Shown piece by piece: positions 1 through 10,059 of a DNA stretch of 64,000 bases. The stretch is from Tolypothrix sp. FACHB-123 (GTDB lineage Bacteria; Cyanobacteriota; Cyanobacteriia; Cyanobacteriales; Nostocaceae), in NCBI RefSeq assembly GCF_014697075.1, contig NZ_JACJRE010000004.1:124001-188000 (forward strand). The letters run 5' to 3'. A model generated the notes under the pieces. The model searched no databases. It saw only the letters and a list, made by a program, of their open reading frames with translations, and was not told where the DNA came from. Within the stretch, counting starts at the first letter, position 1; every line of letters begins with the position of its first letter. The position numbers were made by a program, and so were the translations under genes.

Positions 1-1
1 C

Positions 2-301
2 GGGACAGTAACCAAAGAGGGAATCACAGTCAGTGGTAACTCTAGCCTGAAATTCACGCAAAAAAATAGTCCATCTGTAAAATTAATTCAAAATATTTAT
101 AATTCCAGCATTGCTAACGATTACCAAAAGTCTCGTAATGTAATTAAGGTTGGTCGAGACCTTTTCTCTCGCGGTCAAAAATATGCATACATCACGGCTG
201 AAGTTCAAGGTGGCTCTGCATTTCAGATAATTTCCTTAAGCAGTCTTCAAGATGCAATAGATAATGCTAAATTTTGCCAAACCAATCAATGTGATATTTA
301 G
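2..301 (+). CDS. 3' end of a hypothetical protein gene (truncated by window edge)
   Basis: One frame stays open from the window's first bases to a TAG at 299-301, giving the last 99 residues of a protein. The fragment is polar and rich in Ser, Asn and Gln. It contains a stretch like VKLIQNIYNSSIANDYQKSR and ends in CQTNQCDI with two close cysteines. I recognise no family. An extracellular or beta-rich region is possible, but nothing in the fragment proves it. The start lies outside the window. Confidence 0.6.
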   Translation, partial: GTVTKEGITVSGNSSLKFTQKNSPSVKLIQNIYNSSIANDYQKSRNVIKVGRDLFSRGQKYAYITAEVQGGSAFQIISLSSLQDAIDNAKFCQTNQCDI

Positions 302-425
302 CACTATCACTTGATTTATAAATTTATTTGTAGAGGTAGGCAACAGCTAAGACGTAAATAACTTGTAGTAGTTAAGTGGCAAACTACATCTGGTAAACTC
401 AATTTTGCCGCCAAAATTACTTGTT

Positions 426-1628
426 ATGTCCGACGCCCAAACTGTTAGCGCTGCTGTTGCTCAACTTTACAACACTTACCCCTTTCCTCCAGAACCGTTG
501 TTAGATGAACCACCTCCAGGTTATAACTGGCGCTGGAATTGGCTAGCTGCTTACAATTTTTGTACTGGTAAAAAACCGCAAAAGCAAGACATCCGCATTT
601 TAGACGCTGGTTGCGGTACTGGGGTCGGTACAGAATATTTAGTTCACCTCAATCCGCAAGCTTCGGTTGTTGGTATCGATTTGAGTGCTGGTGCTTTAGC
701 TGTAGCTAAAGAGCGTTGTCAGCGTTCTAAAGCCAACCGCGTTGAGTTTCATCACCTCAGCTTGTTTGATCTGGAACAGCTACCAGGTGAGTTTGATTTA
801 ATTAATTGCGTTGGTGTGTTACACCATACTTCTGACCCAATTCGCGGGATTCAAGCCTTAGCGAAGAAGTTAGCACCAGGCGGCTTAATGCACATTTTTG
901 TCTATGGTGAGTTGGGACGCTGGGAAATTCAACTCATGCAAAAAGCGATCGCTCTCCTTCAAGGTGACAAACGCGGCGATTATCGCGATGGCGTACAAGT
1001 CGGACGGCAATTATTCTCTTCTCTACCAGAAAATAACCGAATTGTCAAGCGCGAAAAAGAGCGCTGGTCACTGGAAAATCATCGGGATGAAAACTTTGCT
1101 GATATGTACGTTCATCCCCAAGAGATTGATTACAATATTGAGACACTTTTTGAATTAATTGATGCTTCTGGTTTAGAGTTTATTGGCTTCTCTAATCCTG
1201 GTTTTTGGCAATTAGAAAGACTTTTAGCCAAAGCACCAGAGTTAATTACCAGAGCCAATCAGTTGAGCGATGCCTCCGGCGGGCTACGCCAACGCCAAAT
1301 TTACCGTTTAATTGAATTACTCGATCCAGAAGTTACCCATTACGAATTTTTTCTTGGGCGTCCTCCAATTACCAAAGCCGATTGGTCAGATGATAACAGT
1401 CTATTACAAGCGATTCCCGAACTGAATCCTTGTATAGAGGGTTTTCCCAGCCAATGTATCTTTAACTACGATTACCAAATAGTTAATTTGTCGTTAGCAG
1501 AATTAGAATTTCTACAACGTTGTAATAGTAATTATACAGTGGCAGATCTATTAGCTGATGTGCAGATAAATTTGGATGATGTCAGAAAACTGGTGAAACA
1601 GCAGTTGATTTTGTTAACACCAGCTTAA
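426..1628 (+). CDS. Class I SAM-dependent methyltransferase
   Basis: The protein is about 400 residues. Near residue 60 it carries the SAM-binding motif I ILDAGCGTGVGTEYL, followed by VVGIDLSAGAL (acidic residue of motif II) and a post-motif region INCVGVLHHTSDP, which is typical of class I small-molecule methyltransferases. The N-terminal segment YNTYPFPPEPLL and a roughly 200-residue C-terminal extension recur in a cyanobacterial family of unknown substrate. An upstream in-frame TTG at 405 would add seven residues; the ATG at 426 (MSDAQTVSAAV) looks the more natural start. A hairpin plus T-run follows the gene, so it is probably monocistronic. The substrate cannot be told from sequence. Confidence 0.85.
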   Translation: MSDAQTVSAAVAQLYNTYPFPPEPLLDEPPPGYNWRWNWLAAYNFCTGKKPQKQDIRILDAGCGTGVGTEYLVHLNPQASVVGIDLSAGALAVAKERCQRSKANRVEFHHLSLFDLEQLPGEFDLINCVGVLHHTSDPIRGIQALAKKLAPGGLMHIFVYGELGRWEIQLMQKAIALLQGDKRGDYRDGVQVGRQLFSSLPENNRIVKREKERWSLENHRDENFADMYVHPQEIDYNIETLFELIDASGLEFIGFSNPGFWQLERLLAKAPELITRANQLSDASGGLRQRQIYRLIELLDPEVTHYEFFLGRPPITKADWSDDNSLLQAIPELNPCIEGFPSQCIFNYDYQIVNLSLAELEFLQRCNSNYTVADLLADVQINLDDVRKLVKQQLILLTPA

Positions 1629-1662
1629 TTTCGCTGCTAAAATTCTTGTATTTTACTTATGT

Positions 1663-1694
1663 TCCGGTCGTTTGCAACGTTCCGGATTTTTTTT
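1663..1694 (+). terminator. Intrinsic terminator after the methyltransferase gene
   Basis: TCCGG and CCGGA arms enclose an inner CGTT/AACG stem and are followed directly by a run of eight or nine T. It lies 35 bp after the methyltransferase stop codon. Confidence 0.75.
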
Positions 1695-1868
1695 ACTAGC
1701 AAAATATATATTTATACAAATTTTATCAAAAATTACTTTTATATAAAGTTTCTATCAAAGCTACTCTTTTTGGCTAAGTATTGAAAATTATTAAGATACA
1801 TTGTTTACAGCCTCATATCAGAGGTTGTACTTAAAAAACTTAACTGTAGTCATTCAGAGAATTTGCGG

Positions 1869-2417
1869 ATGAAATTAACTAAACATGTGAGTGTTGCTGC
1901 TGCGAGCCTAGCCTTAACTGTTGCGGCTGTGAATGCTAAACCTGCACAAGCAGCAAGTGTAGTACTCGACAATCAAGTTGGTCAAGAATACAAGTACAAG
2001 GTAAATTTTGATAATTCTAATACTTCTGGTAACCAGGAAACATTAATACCTGGTTCATCGTGGACTTTGTCTGGACTCAAGGGTGTAACAGATGTCTTTG
2101 CTGATGTGAATTACTTATTAGCTGAAATCTTCGGACAAGAAACTGTTCGTTTGACCCTGAAAAAATCAGTAAGTGGTACAGAAGGGACTTCCAATCCATC
2201 CTTAAATTTTTCTATATTGAGTCCCTTTAAACCAAATAACGTAAATTGGAGTCTCACACGAGTCAACCCGAATGGAAAGCAAAATCTATTTTCTGATGAA
2301 GTTATAGGGCCAGTAGAAGATGTTCCCGAACCTGTGACAGTTGGTGGCTCCTTGCTAGCTGTAGGCTTTGCTGCATGGATGAAGCGCAAAAAAGCAGAAT
2401 TAGCTCAGGAAGCCTAA
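1869..2417 (+). CDS. PEP-CTERM sorting-domain exported protein
   Basis: The protein is 182 residues from the ATG at 1869; a TTG two codons earlier is a less likely start. The N-terminus is a signal peptide: MKLTKH, a hydrophobic Ala/Leu/Val core, then an AKPAQAAS cleavage region. The C-terminus is a PEP-CTERM anchor: VPEPVTVGG, a transmembrane helix (SLLAVGFAAWM) and a basic tail KRKK. In this family the anchor is recognised by an exosortase, and the protein is exported to the envelope or matrix. The middle is a beta-rich domain without a recognised family. There is no exosortase gene nearby. Confidence 0.85.
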   Translation: MKLTKHVSVAAASLALTVAAVNAKPAQAASVVLDNQVGQEYKYKVNFDNSNTSGNQETLIPGSSWTLSGLKGVTDVFADVNYLLAEIFGQETVRLTLKKSVSGTEGTSNPSLNFSILSPFKPNNVNWSLTRVNPNGKQNLFSDEVIGPVEDVPEPVTVGGSLLAVGFAAWMKRKKAELAQEA

Positions 2418-3057
2418 TTCATCAACCATAACTACTGTTAACTAGTTAGTTAAACGGGGTGCAAAAACCATTGTGACTATAAACAAAAACCTTATGCCCC
2501 AGAGATTGCCTGTGCTTCTGTTGGGGCATTCATCATTGTTTGGTTTTGAATCTGGTACTATAGCTGTATCGCCTATCCTCTGAATTAACAACCTCAAAAC
2601 TTAGATTTCTCTTGCTAGTTAGCCCCTCATGGGAAAAACCAACAACTACAACATGAAAATCTCTCTTCCCTAGCCCCTAGTCCCTAGCCCCTAACCCCTA
2701 ATTTAAATAAAGGCGATCGCTCACAAAAATTCTGGGAACTCTGAAGTTAGAGTCGCTAAAAATCCCCATCAACTTAACTAGCCTCTACTCACTACATTCA
2801 CTACAAATGGGAGTTTTACGTATTCACACTGATGACATTACCGAATAGTAACTTAGCCCAGTATTGGGGAAACTCTCAATAGACCCTGACCTTGCATTTA
2901 GAGCTTTCTCAATCTCTTCACTTCACCAACTTGGGGAGTTGCTGTTTGCTGAAAAGAAGTTAATTGTTTTTTTCTAAAGTATTGTTACCAGATCGTGATA
3001 TGATTCAGCTGACTGGATGTGCAGTCATCATCCTTAGCTGTACTGGTTTCAAGTCTC
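2418..3057. other. Intergenic region upstream of the ATP synthase operon
   Basis: No convincing gene is present. It holds a hairpin at 2494-2529 (ATGCCCCA / TGGGGCAT arms), which may end the PEP-CTERM transcript although its T-run is weak. At about 2670-2702 there is a tandem TAGCCCCTAG-type short repeat, also seen near 49680-49732, and at 2713 one HIP1 octamer. The promoter of the ATP synthase operon must lie here, but I cannot point to its -35/-10 boxes with confidence. Confidence 0.5.
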
Positions 3058-3498
3058 GTGAGCTTGTCAGACGAATCAACTGCATCGACTCCAACAACAA
3101 CACAAAATGCTCAATCTGGTTCCGAGGACGAAGAACGAGTAAACTCTATGGAGGAGTTCTATCAACTCTACCAGAAGTTGTTGGTAATCACACTTGTCAT
3201 AGCAGGGATTGTTTTTATCTCTGTGTGGATTTTTTATTCACTGAACATTGCTCTGAATTATTTGATTGGGGCGTGTACAGGTGTGGTTTACTTAAAAATG
3301 CTGGCCAAAGACGTTGAGCGACTCGGTGGTGAGAAAAAGCGTCTGAGTAAAAGTCGTTTTGCTCTATTTATTGGGTTGATTGTATTAGCAACTCAATGGC
3401 ATGAGCTAAAGATTTTGCCCATATTCTTGGGATTTCTAACTTACAAAGCCACGCTCCTCGTCTACACCGTGCAAACTGCGTTTCTTCCTGATTCTTAA
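3058..3498 (+). CDS. atpI: ATP synthase-associated protein I (Atp1/AtpI)
   Basis: This small membrane protein, first in the cyanobacterial ATP synthase operon, is thought to assist assembly of the c-ring and Fo. A polar Ser/Thr-rich N-terminus is followed by [16 protein letters not shown] and four hydrophobic helices; [19 protein letters not shown] and the C-terminal [16 protein letters not shown] are characteristic. The frame is open from a GTG at 3019. I prefer the GTG at 3058 (reading [10 protein letters not shown]) because it resembles N-termini I remember for Nostoc homologues, but there is no clear ribosome binding site to settle it. atpB follows after a 60-bp gap. Confidence 0.8.
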   Translation: MSLSDESTASTPTTTQNAQSGSEDEERVNSMEEFYQLYQKLLVITLVIAGIVFISVWIFYSLNIALNYLIGACTGVVYLKMLAKDVERLGGEKKRLSKSRFALFIGLIVLATQWHELKILPIFLGFLTYKATLLVYTVQTAFLPDS

Positions 3499-3558
3499 CA
3501 AGTCAGGCTCACAAAGAAAATACTCCCATCCTCGCTCGTTGGGGAAAATGCTTGAAGA

Positions 3559-4323
3559 ATGCAAATGCTTAGTGTCTTAAACGCCTTTAATACATTTCCC
3601 CTCGCCTCGTTAGAAGTAGGTCATCATTTCTACTGGCAGCTGGGAAATCTGAAAATTCATGGGCAAGTTTTTCTCACCTCATGGTTTGTGATTGGCCTGC
3701 TAGTAATAGCTTCACTAGCTGCTACTCGCAATGCCCAAAGAATTCCTCGTGGCATCCAAAACTTGATGGAATATGCCCTAGAATTTATTCGGGATCTAGC
3801 AAAAAACCAACTGGGTGAGAAAGAGTACCGCCCTTGGGTGCCATTCCTGGGCACATTGTTCTTGTTTATCTTCGTATCGAACTGGTCAGGCGCTCTCATC
3901 CCTTGGAAACTAATCAAGTTACCATCTGGTGAATTAGCAGCTCCCACCAATGACATCAATACGACCGTAGCATTGGCATTGCTGACTTCTTTGGCGTATT
4001 TTTACGCCGGTTTTAGCAAGCGGGGTTTGGGCTACTTTAAAAAGTATATTGAGCCAACGCCTGTCCTGTTGCCGATCGCGATCCTAGAAGATTTCACCAA
4101 GCCCCTCTCCCTAAGCTTCCGTCTATTCGGGAACATATTAGCGGATGAATTGGTTGTAGCGGTGCTGGTTCTGCTTGTTCCTCTATTTATACCTCTGCCT
4201 GTAATGGCTTTGGGCTTATTTACCAGTGCCATTCAAGCCCTGGTATTTGCTACCCTAGCTGGGGCATATATTCACGAGGCCTTAGAGGGACATGGTGGAG
4301 ATGAGCATGAGGAGCATCATTAA
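3559..4323 (+). CDS. atpB: ATP synthase Fo subunit a
   Basis: Subunit a forms the two proton half-channels against the c-ring in the thylakoid or plasma membrane. The sequence has five or six transmembrane helices. It carries the conserved [20 protein letters not shown] segment, whose Arg is the essential channel arginine, and a C-terminal helix [18 protein letters not shown]. Length (about 254 residues) is normal. Two ATGs six bases apart (3559 and 3565) can serve; the second gives [14 protein letters not shown], closer to known homologues. Its place between atpI and atpE is the standard cyanobacterial order. Confidence 0.97.
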   Translation: MQMLSVLNAFNTFPLASLEVGHHFYWQLGNLKIHGQVFLTSWFVIGLLVIASLAATRNAQRIPRGIQNLMEYALEFIRDLAKNQLGEKEYRPWVPFLGTLFLFIFVSNWSGALIPWKLIKLPSGELAAPTNDINTTVALALLTSLAYFYAGFSKRGLGYFKKYIEPTPVLLPIAILEDFTKPLSLSFRLFGNILADELVVAVLVLLVPLFIPLPVMALGLFTSAIQALVFATLAGAYIHEALEGHGGDEHEEHH

Positions 4324-4433
4324 AGCTTCTCAGTAGATAAGCACAGTTCCGACGAGCCTAGATGCTCAAAATATCGCCCAGCGCGATTTGTGAGAACTTG
4401 GTGCAGCGTGGAAACCACGTCTTAACTAGTTAA

Positions 4434-4721
<288 letters not shown>

Positions 4722-4740
4722 TCCCTAAAAGTTTTATGAA

Positions 4741-4770
4741 TGTAGAGGCGTGAATCTTCACGACTCTACA
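4741..4770. repeat. Palindromic element between atpE and the b' gene
   Basis: This 30-bp near-perfect inverted repeat begins TGTAGAGGCG and ends CGACTCTACA. It resembles other small GTAGAGG..CCTCTAC palindromes dispersed in Nostocales genomes. It could act as an mRNA-stabilising or partial-termination hairpin after atpE. Confidence 0.6.
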
Positions 4771-4899
4771 ATTCAAAGCTTTTGGGTATTGAATCGTTCT
4801 GATGTAAGTTACCCTTGTTGGCTAAGGGTTCCTAAAATATAAACGGTTGGATGTTATTGCTAGCCATGAAAACTGCTACTCCAACCAAAGAGGAGAGAA

Positions 4900-5331
4900 A
4901 TGTTTGATTTCGATGCTACTTTGCCATTAATGGCATTGCAGTTCCTGTTGTTAGCAGCTTTGTTGAATGTAATTTTCTATAAGCCACTGACCAAGGTGCT
5001 GGACGATCGCGATAATTACATCCGAACGAATACCCTTGAAGCCAAAGAACGCTTGGCTAAAGCCGAACGCTTAACCCAGGAATATGAGCAGCAGCTAGCA
5101 GACGCTCGCAGGCAGTCGCAAGCTACTATAGAATCTGCTCAGTTGGAAGCTAAGAAAATTACTGCCCAAAAAATCGCTGAGGCGCAACAGGAAGCTCAAC
5201 AAGAAAGAGAACGCGCTGCTATTGAAATAGAGCAACAAAAACAACGAGCTTTTAGCGAGTTGGAACAACAAGTTGATGCTCTAAGCAGACAAATTCTAGA
5301 AAAACTATTAGGGCCGACTCTCGCTAGATAA
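4900..5331 (+). CDS. atpF2: ATP synthase Fo subunit b' (second b-type stalk subunit)
   Basis: The protein is 143 residues: one N-terminal transmembrane helix ([20 protein letters not shown]) and then a long charged, heptad-rich helix ([20 protein letters not shown] and onward). This is the b' half of the heterodimeric peripheral stalk in photosynthetic organisms. AGGAGA sits eight bases before the ATG. It comes between c and b, the standard order. The gene is called atpG in some cyanobacterial annotations. Confidence 0.95.
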   Translation: MFDFDATLPLMALQFLLLAALLNVIFYKPLTKVLDDRDNYIRTNTLEAKERLAKAERLTQEYEQQLADARRQSQATIESAQLEAKKITAQKIAEAQQEAQQERERAAIEIEQQKQRAFSELEQQVDALSRQILEKLLGPTLAR

Positions 5332-5419
5332 GCGACAGTATAGGTTCTGTGAAAGCATACGCGCAAATGGGCACTTCACCCAGAGCGCTTAATTAAGTGT
5401 CAGCAAAAGGCACTTTTTT

Positions 5420-5486
5420 CCTTCGGGAAGTTAAGCAACTTTATTTCCTTTGCGGAGGTTAAGTAACTTTATTTCCCTGCGGGAAA
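5420..5486. repeat. 27-28 bp tandem repeat between b' and b genes
   Basis: Two and a half imperfect units share the core GTTAAGNAACTTTATTT, each preceded by a short GC arm (CTTCGGGAAG, TGCGGAGG, CTGCGGGAA). The unit sits inside the atp operon, in the 187-bp spacer before atpF. It could fold into successive small hairpins and influence b/b' stoichiometry, but this is inference. Confidence 0.65.
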
Positions 5487-5518
5487 ATACAACGTATTAG
5501 CAAGCAGCGCACTTGTAG

Positions 5519-6076
5519 ATGGGTAACATGGGCACATTCTTATTACTTGCCACAGAACACTCTGAATTAGCAGAAGGCGCAGCAGAAGGTGGTTTCGGTC
5601 TAAACCTAGACATATTAGAAACCAATCTCATTAACCTGGCGATTCTGGTTGGCATATTATTCTACTTCGGACGTAAAGTTTTAAGCAATATCCTGAACGA
5701 GCGACGGTCAAAAATTGAAACCGCAGTTCGGGAAGCAGAAAAGCGCCAAAAAGAGGCACAAACTTCTTTATCTCAGGCGCAAGAGCAGTTAACTCAAGCG
5801 CAGGCAGAAGCGCAACGCATCCGCAAAGCTGCCGAAGAAAGCGCCCAAGCTGCGAAAGACGCTGTGTTGGCAAAAGCAGCACAAGATGTGGAACGCTTAA
5901 AACAAACAGCAGCAGCAGATTTGAATACAGAAAGAGAGCGAGCGCTAACCGAATTACGGCAGCGTGTAGCTGCATTGGCATTGCAAAAAGTCGAGTCAGA
6001 ACTGCGGGCTGGTATTGCTGACGATGTTCAACAAACAATAATTGACCGCAGTATCGCGCAGGTGGGAGGACGCTGA
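5519..6076 (+). CDS. atpF: ATP synthase Fo subunit b
   Basis: The protein is 185 residues: a short N-terminal segment, one transmembrane helix ([19 protein letters not shown]) and a long coiled-coil stalk ([20 protein letters not shown]). The stalk binds delta and holds F1 in place. An alternative ATG lies nine bases downstream of the first. The TGA stop overlaps the atpH start by one base (TGATG), so the two are translationally coupled. Confidence 0.96.
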   Translation: MGNMGTFLLLATEHSELAEGAAEGGFGLNLDILETNLINLAILVGILFYFGRKVLSNILNERRSKIETAVREAEKRQKEAQTSLSQAQEQLTQAQAEAQRIRKAAEESAQAAKDAVLAKAAQDVERLKQTAAADLNTERERALTELRQRVAALALQKVESELRAGIADDVQQTIIDRSIAQVGGR

Positions 6077-6630
6077 TGAAAAGTAATGTAGAAACAGCCG
6101 AAGTAGCCCAACCTTACGCCCAGGCTTTGATGTCAATCGCTCAATCCCAGAATCTGACAGAAGGATTTGGTGAAGATGCGCGAGCATTGCTGAATTTGTT
6201 GAAAAATTCAGCGCCACTGCAAAATTTAATTGACAATCCGTTTATTCAGCCTGAACGGAAAAAAGCAGTACTCACTCAAATACTGGGTGATGGTGCAAAT
6301 CCCTACTTACGCAAATTTTTGAATCTGCTGGTAGACAAACGCCGCATTTTCTTCTTGGAGCAGATTTTACAGCAGTATTTAGCGTTGTTGCGCCAGCTGA
6401 ATCAAACCGTATTAGCGGAAGTGACTTCAGCTGTTCCCCTCACAGAAGCTCAACAACAAGCTGTAAAAGATAAGGTTCTGTCTATCACTAATGCTCGCCA
6501 AGTAGAACTGGAAATCAAAACCGACCGCGACTTAATTGGTGGTTTGATCATTAAAGTAGGCTCGCAGGTAATTGACGCTAGTTTACGAGGTCAGTTGCGC
6601 CGCCTTTCTTTGCGTTTAAGCAGTTCATAG
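6076..6630 (+). CDS. atpH: ATP synthase F1 subunit delta
   Basis: The protein is 184 residues of the OSCP/delta family, linking the b/b' stalk to the top of F1. An N-terminal helical bundle begins VAQPYAQALMSIAQ. The C-terminal domain holds the family signature LIGGLIIKVGSQVIDASLRG. A GGGAGGA ribosome binding site lies in the end of atpF, and the start overlaps the atpF stop. It is called atpD in some cyanobacterial annotations. Confidence 0.97.
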   Translation: MKSNVETAEVAQPYAQALMSIAQSQNLTEGFGEDARALLNLLKNSAPLQNLIDNPFIQPERKKAVLTQILGDGANPYLRKFLNLLVDKRRIFFLEQILQQYLALLRQLNQTVLAEVTSAVPLTEAQQQAVKDKVLSITNARQVELEIKTDRDLIGGLIIKVGSQVIDASLRGQLRRLSLRLSSS

Positions 6631-6692
6631 AAATTCAGTAGTTTCGGTGAACCGATTACTCTGTTCCGTCTCCCAAAAAAAAAGTTAGACAC

Positions 6693-8213
6693 ATGAGCAT
6701 TTCAATCAGACCTGACGAAATTAGTAGCATTATTCAACAGCAAATCGAGCAATACGACCAAGATGTCAAAGTTGCTAACGTCGGTACCGTGCTGCAAGTC
6801 GGTGACGGTATTGCCCGGATCTATGGTCTGGAAAAGGCTATGGCTGGGGAGCTATTAGAATTTGAAGACGGTACAGTTGGCATCGCCCAAAACTTAGAAG
6901 AAGACAACGTGGGTGCGGTGTTAATGGGTGAAGGTCGGGAAATTCAAGAAGGTAGCTCTGTAACCGCTACTGGCAGAATTGCCCAAGTACCCGTAGGGGA
7001 AGCCTTGATTGGACGAGTTGTTGATGCCTTAGGTCGTCCCATCGATGGTAAGGGAGATATCAAGTCTTCAGAAAGCCGTTTGATTGAATCTCCTGCGCCT
7101 GGTATTATTGCTCGTCGTTCTGTACACGAACCGATGCAAACCGGGATTACAGCTATCGACTCCATGATTCCCATCGGTCGTGGTCAGCGGGAGTTAATCA
7201 TTGGTGACCGTCAAACTGGTAAAACTGCGATCGCAATTGACACCATCATCAACCAAAAAGGTGAAGATGTAGTTTGTGTATACGTTGCTGTTGGTCAAAA
7301 AGCTTCCACCGTTGCTAACGTTGTCCAAACACTGCAAGACAAAGGCGCAATGGACTACACCGTAGTCGTCGCCGCTAACGCCAGTGACCCTGCAACTCTA
7401 CAATTCCTCGCTCCCTACACCGGAGCTACCATTGCTGAGTACTTCATGTACAAAGGCAAAGCTACTCTCGTCATTTACGACGACCTTTCCAAGCAAGCCC
7501 AAGCTTATCGCCAAATGTCCTTGCTGCTACGTCGTCCACCCGGACGGGAAGCTTACCCCGGAGACGTATTCTACATTCACTCTCGCTTATTAGAAAGAGC
7601 AGCGAAACTGAGTGATGAATTGGGTAAAGGTAGCATGACTGCTCTACCCATCATCGAAACCCAAGCCGGTGACGTATCCGCATACATCCCCACCAACGTA
7701 ATTTCGATTACCGACGGTCAGATCTTCTTGTCTTCTGACTTGTTCAACGCTGGTATCCGTCCCGCTGTAAACCCCGGTATCTCCGTATCCCGTGTAGGTT
7801 CTGCGGCACAAACCAAGGCAATGAAAAAAGTTGCCGGTAAGATTAAATTGGAACTAGCACAATTTGATGACTTACAAGCCTTCGCGCAATTTGCTTCTGA
7901 CTTAGATAAAGCTACTCAAGACCAATTGGCACGAGGTCAGCGCTTACGGGAACTCCTGAAGCAGCCCCAAAATGACCCACTGTCTGTATACGAGCAAGTA
8001 GCAGTTCTCTATGCGGGTATCAACGGTTATTTAGATGATATCCCAGTAGAAAAAGTTACCAGCTTTACCAGAGGTCTCCGCGATTACTTAAAGACAGGCA
8101 AACCTCAGTACGCTGAAGCAGTGAAATCTTCCAAAGCATTAGGTGACGCTGAAGAAGCTGCTTTGAAGGAAGCGCTAACCGAATTCAAAAAGACCTTCAA
8201 GGCGACAGTGTAA
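6693..8213 (+). CDS. atpA: ATP synthase F1 subunit alpha
   Basis: The protein is 506 residues, the usual length. It has the N-terminal beta-barrel, Walker [10 protein letters not shown] (around residue 170), the arginine-finger region [13 protein letters not shown] followed by [17 protein letters not shown], and the helical C-terminal domain. Alpha alternates with beta in the F1 hexamer and contributes the catalytic arginine to the beta active site. The beta and epsilon genes are not in this window; cyanobacteria keep them in a separate operon. Confidence 0.99.
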   Translation: MSISIRPDEISSIIQQQIEQYDQDVKVANVGTVLQVGDGIARIYGLEKAMAGELLEFEDGTVGIAQNLEEDNVGAVLMGEGREIQEGSSVTATGRIAQVPVGEALIGRVVDALGRPIDGKGDIKSSESRLIESPAPGIIARRSVHEPMQTGITAIDSMIPIGRGQRELIIGDRQTGKTAIAIDTIINQKGEDVVCVYVAVGQKASTVANVVQTLQDKGAMDYTVVVAANASDPATLQFLAPYTGATIAEYFMYKGKATLVIYDDLSKQAQAYRQMSLLLRRPPGREAYPGDVFYIHSRLLERAAKLSDELGKGSMTALPIIETQAGDVSAYIPTNVISITDGQIFLSSDLFNAGIRPAVNPGISVSRVGSAAQTKAMKKVAGKIKLELAQFDDLQAFAQFASDLDKATQDQLARGQRLRELLKQPQNDPLSVYEQVAVLYAGINGYLDDIPVEKVTSFTRGLRDYLKTGKPQYAEAVKSSKALGDAEEAALKEALTEFKKTFKATV

Positions 8214-8214
8214 C

Positions 8215-8248
8215 TAGTCATTGGTCATTGGTCATTGGTCATTAGTAG
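8215..8248. repeat. Heptameric short tandem repeat (TCATTGG)n
   Basis: Four consecutive 7-bp units of GTCATTG follow the atpA stop, inside the spacer before the gamma gene. Related heptamer arrays recur across the window and are typical of Nostocales genomes (STRR sequences). Confidence 0.8.
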
Positions 8249-8307
8249 AAAACTGGTGACTAATGACACAAGACAAAAGATAAATGGCTAAAGACTAAGG
8301 AAAAATT

Positions 8308-9255
8308 ATGCCCAATCTTAAAGCAATACGCGATCGCATTCAGTCGGTCAAAAACACCAAAAAAATCACAGAAGCTATGCGGCTGGTAGCGGCGGCGAGA
8401 GTACGCCGGGCGCAAGAGCAAGTATTAGCTACCCGTCCTTTTGCTGATAAACTAGCGCAAGTTTTATACGGTTTGCAAACCCGGCTGCGGTTTGAAGAAG
8501 CCAACTTACCCCTGTTGAAAAAGCGGGAAGTTAAAACAGTAGGGCTGTTGGTTATCGCAGGCGATCGCGGTCTGTGTGGCGGTTACAATAGTAACGTCAT
8601 TCGTCGTGCCGAAAACCGCGTTAAGGAACTGCAAGCCGAAGGTATAGATTACAAATTTGTGTTGGTAGGTCGCAAGTCAATCCAATACTTTCAACGCCGT
8701 AATCAACCTATTGATGCTACCTACAGCGGCCTAGAACAAATTCCTACCGCAGCCGAAGCTAACAAAATCGCTGATGAGTTACTGTCTTTGTTCTTGTCAG
8801 AAAGTGTAGACCGCATTGAATTAATCTACACCCGATTTGTCTCCTTGGTTAGTTCTCGTCCGGTGGTACAAACCCTGCTACCTTTAGATCCTCAAGGTTT
8901 AGAAGCAGCAGATGACGAAATCTTCCGCTTGACAACCCGTGGCGGTCAATTTCAAGTAGAACGCCAAAAAGTCACTACTGAAGTTCGTCCTTTGTCTCGC
9001 GATATGATTTTTGAACAAGATCCAGTACAAATTCTGGATTCTTTGTTGCCTTTATACCTCAGCAACCAGCTATTACGGGCGTTGCAAGAATCAGCAGCTA
9101 GCGAACTAGCAGCACGGATGACTGCGATGAACAACGCCAGTGACAACGCTGGTGAATTGATCAGAACCCTATCTTTGTCTTACAACAAAGCTCGACAAGC
9201 TGCAATTACCCAAGAACTTCTAGAAGTTGTGGGTGGTGCGGAAGCGTTAACTTAG
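8308..9255 (+). CDS. atpG: ATP synthase F1 subunit gamma
   Basis: The protein is 315 residues, the rotating central shaft of F1. The N-terminal helix signature is [20 protein letters not shown] and the C-terminal helix is [16 protein letters not shown]. Residues about 200-240 carry the photosynthetic-type gamma insertion region ([15 protein letters not shown]), as in cyanobacteria; the pair of redox-regulatory cysteines of plant gamma is not present there. It is the last gene of the operon and is followed by a strong hairpin. It is called atpC in some cyanobacterial annotations. Confidence 0.98.
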   Translation: MPNLKAIRDRIQSVKNTKKITEAMRLVAAARVRRAQEQVLATRPFADKLAQVLYGLQTRLRFEEANLPLLKKREVKTVGLLVIAGDRGLCGGYNSNVIRRAENRVKELQAEGIDYKFVLVGRKSIQYFQRRNQPIDATYSGLEQIPTAAEANKIADELLSLFLSESVDRIELIYTRFVSLVSSRPVVQTLLPLDPQGLEAADDEIFRLTTRGGQFQVERQKVTTEVRPLSRDMIFEQDPVQILDSLLPLYLSNQLLRALQESAASELAARMTAMNNASDNAGELIRTLSLSYNKARQAAITQELLEVVGGAEALT

Positions 9256-9281
9256 GGAATTGTCAATTGTTGATTTCTCAT

Positions 9282-9332
9282 AAATAGCCAATTGCTAGTT
9301 GTTTTAAGTTAGCAGTTGGCTATTTTGAGTTT
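9282..9332 (+). terminator. Terminator of the ATP synthase operon
   Basis: Arms AAATAGCCAATTGCT and AGCAGTTGGCTATTT (one mismatch) enclose a 14-nt loop. TGAGTTTT follows. It is placed 27 bp after the gamma stop codon. Confidence 0.75.
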
Positions 9333-9474
9333 TAGGGTAAAGTTTTGTTTTATAGATGACCCGTGAAGGCTGTCATTGTTTGTTACTGGAATATTGACTT
9401 TTGACTACAGACAAATTTTTTGTCTGCACACACAATTGAAAATCCGCGTATTATAATTGGAGTATGAAGCACAT

Positions 9475-9860
9475 GGGTCCGTCACGGTTTCGACAGGTTG
9501 GCGAACGCTGCTCTGTGATTCAGGTCGAGAGTGAGTCTCCTCTCGCAAATCAAAGGCTCAAAACAAAAGTAAATGCGAATAACATCGTTAGCTTTGCTCG
9601 TAAGCCTGCTCTAGCAGTTGCCTAAAAACCTCTAATTGGTTCGAGCGTCTTTAGCCTGACTCCGTTAAGGGCTAGAGACCAACCCCAACGGATGCTCTAG
9701 CAAGTGTTCTCTGGTTGGCTTGCTAGCTAAGACTTAATCAGAGCATCCTACGTTCGGGATAATGAACGATTCCCGCCTTGAGGGTCAGATAGGCTAAACC
9801 TGTGAATGAGCGGAGGGTTAATACCCAATTTGGACAGCAGTTCGACTCTGCTCGGATCCA
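9475..9860 (+). ncRNA. ssrA: Transfer-messenger RNA (tmRNA)
   Basis: tmRNA rescues stalled ribosomes and tags the nascent peptide for proteolysis. The 5' end GGGTCCGTCACGGTTTCGAC and the 3' end CAGTTCGACTCTGCTCGGATCC pair into the tRNA-like acceptor and T-arm. The tag reading frame starts at GCG 9575 and ends at TAA 9623-9625. With the alanine carried by tmRNA itself it predicts (A)ANNIVSFARKPALAVA, close to the known Nostoc/Anabaena tag type and ending in hydrophobic Ala-Val-Ala as ClpXP degrons do. The bases after the discriminator A9860 are CTA, so the terminal CCA is not encoded and must be added. Confidence 0.97.
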
Positions 9861-9879
9861 CTAAAATATATTAAACAAG

Positions 9880-9919
9880 TCCACCTGATAATTCTATGTT
9901 CAGGTGGATTTTGTTTTTG
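9880..9919 (+). terminator. Intrinsic terminator of ssrA
   Basis: TCCACCTGA pairs with TCAGGTGGA around an 11-nt loop, followed by TTTTGTTTTT. It starts 20 bp after the mature tmRNA end. Confidence 0.9.
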
Positions 9920-10059
9920 AGTATAGCTGCGATCAGCCTACTGCAAAGTCAGTGTAATGCCTCATTTTTGGCAGATGGTTTTGCTCAATGAGTTCCTGAA
10001 TAAATGGTGCCTGAAAAATGAATGCTTGTACAATAAGTATTCAAGCGGAGGAATAAAGC

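Noticed and set aside
2111-2389. Open frame antisense to the PEP-CTERM gene
   Set aside because: The plus-strand gene has a clear signal peptide and sorting domain; the antisense frame has no family or start signal.
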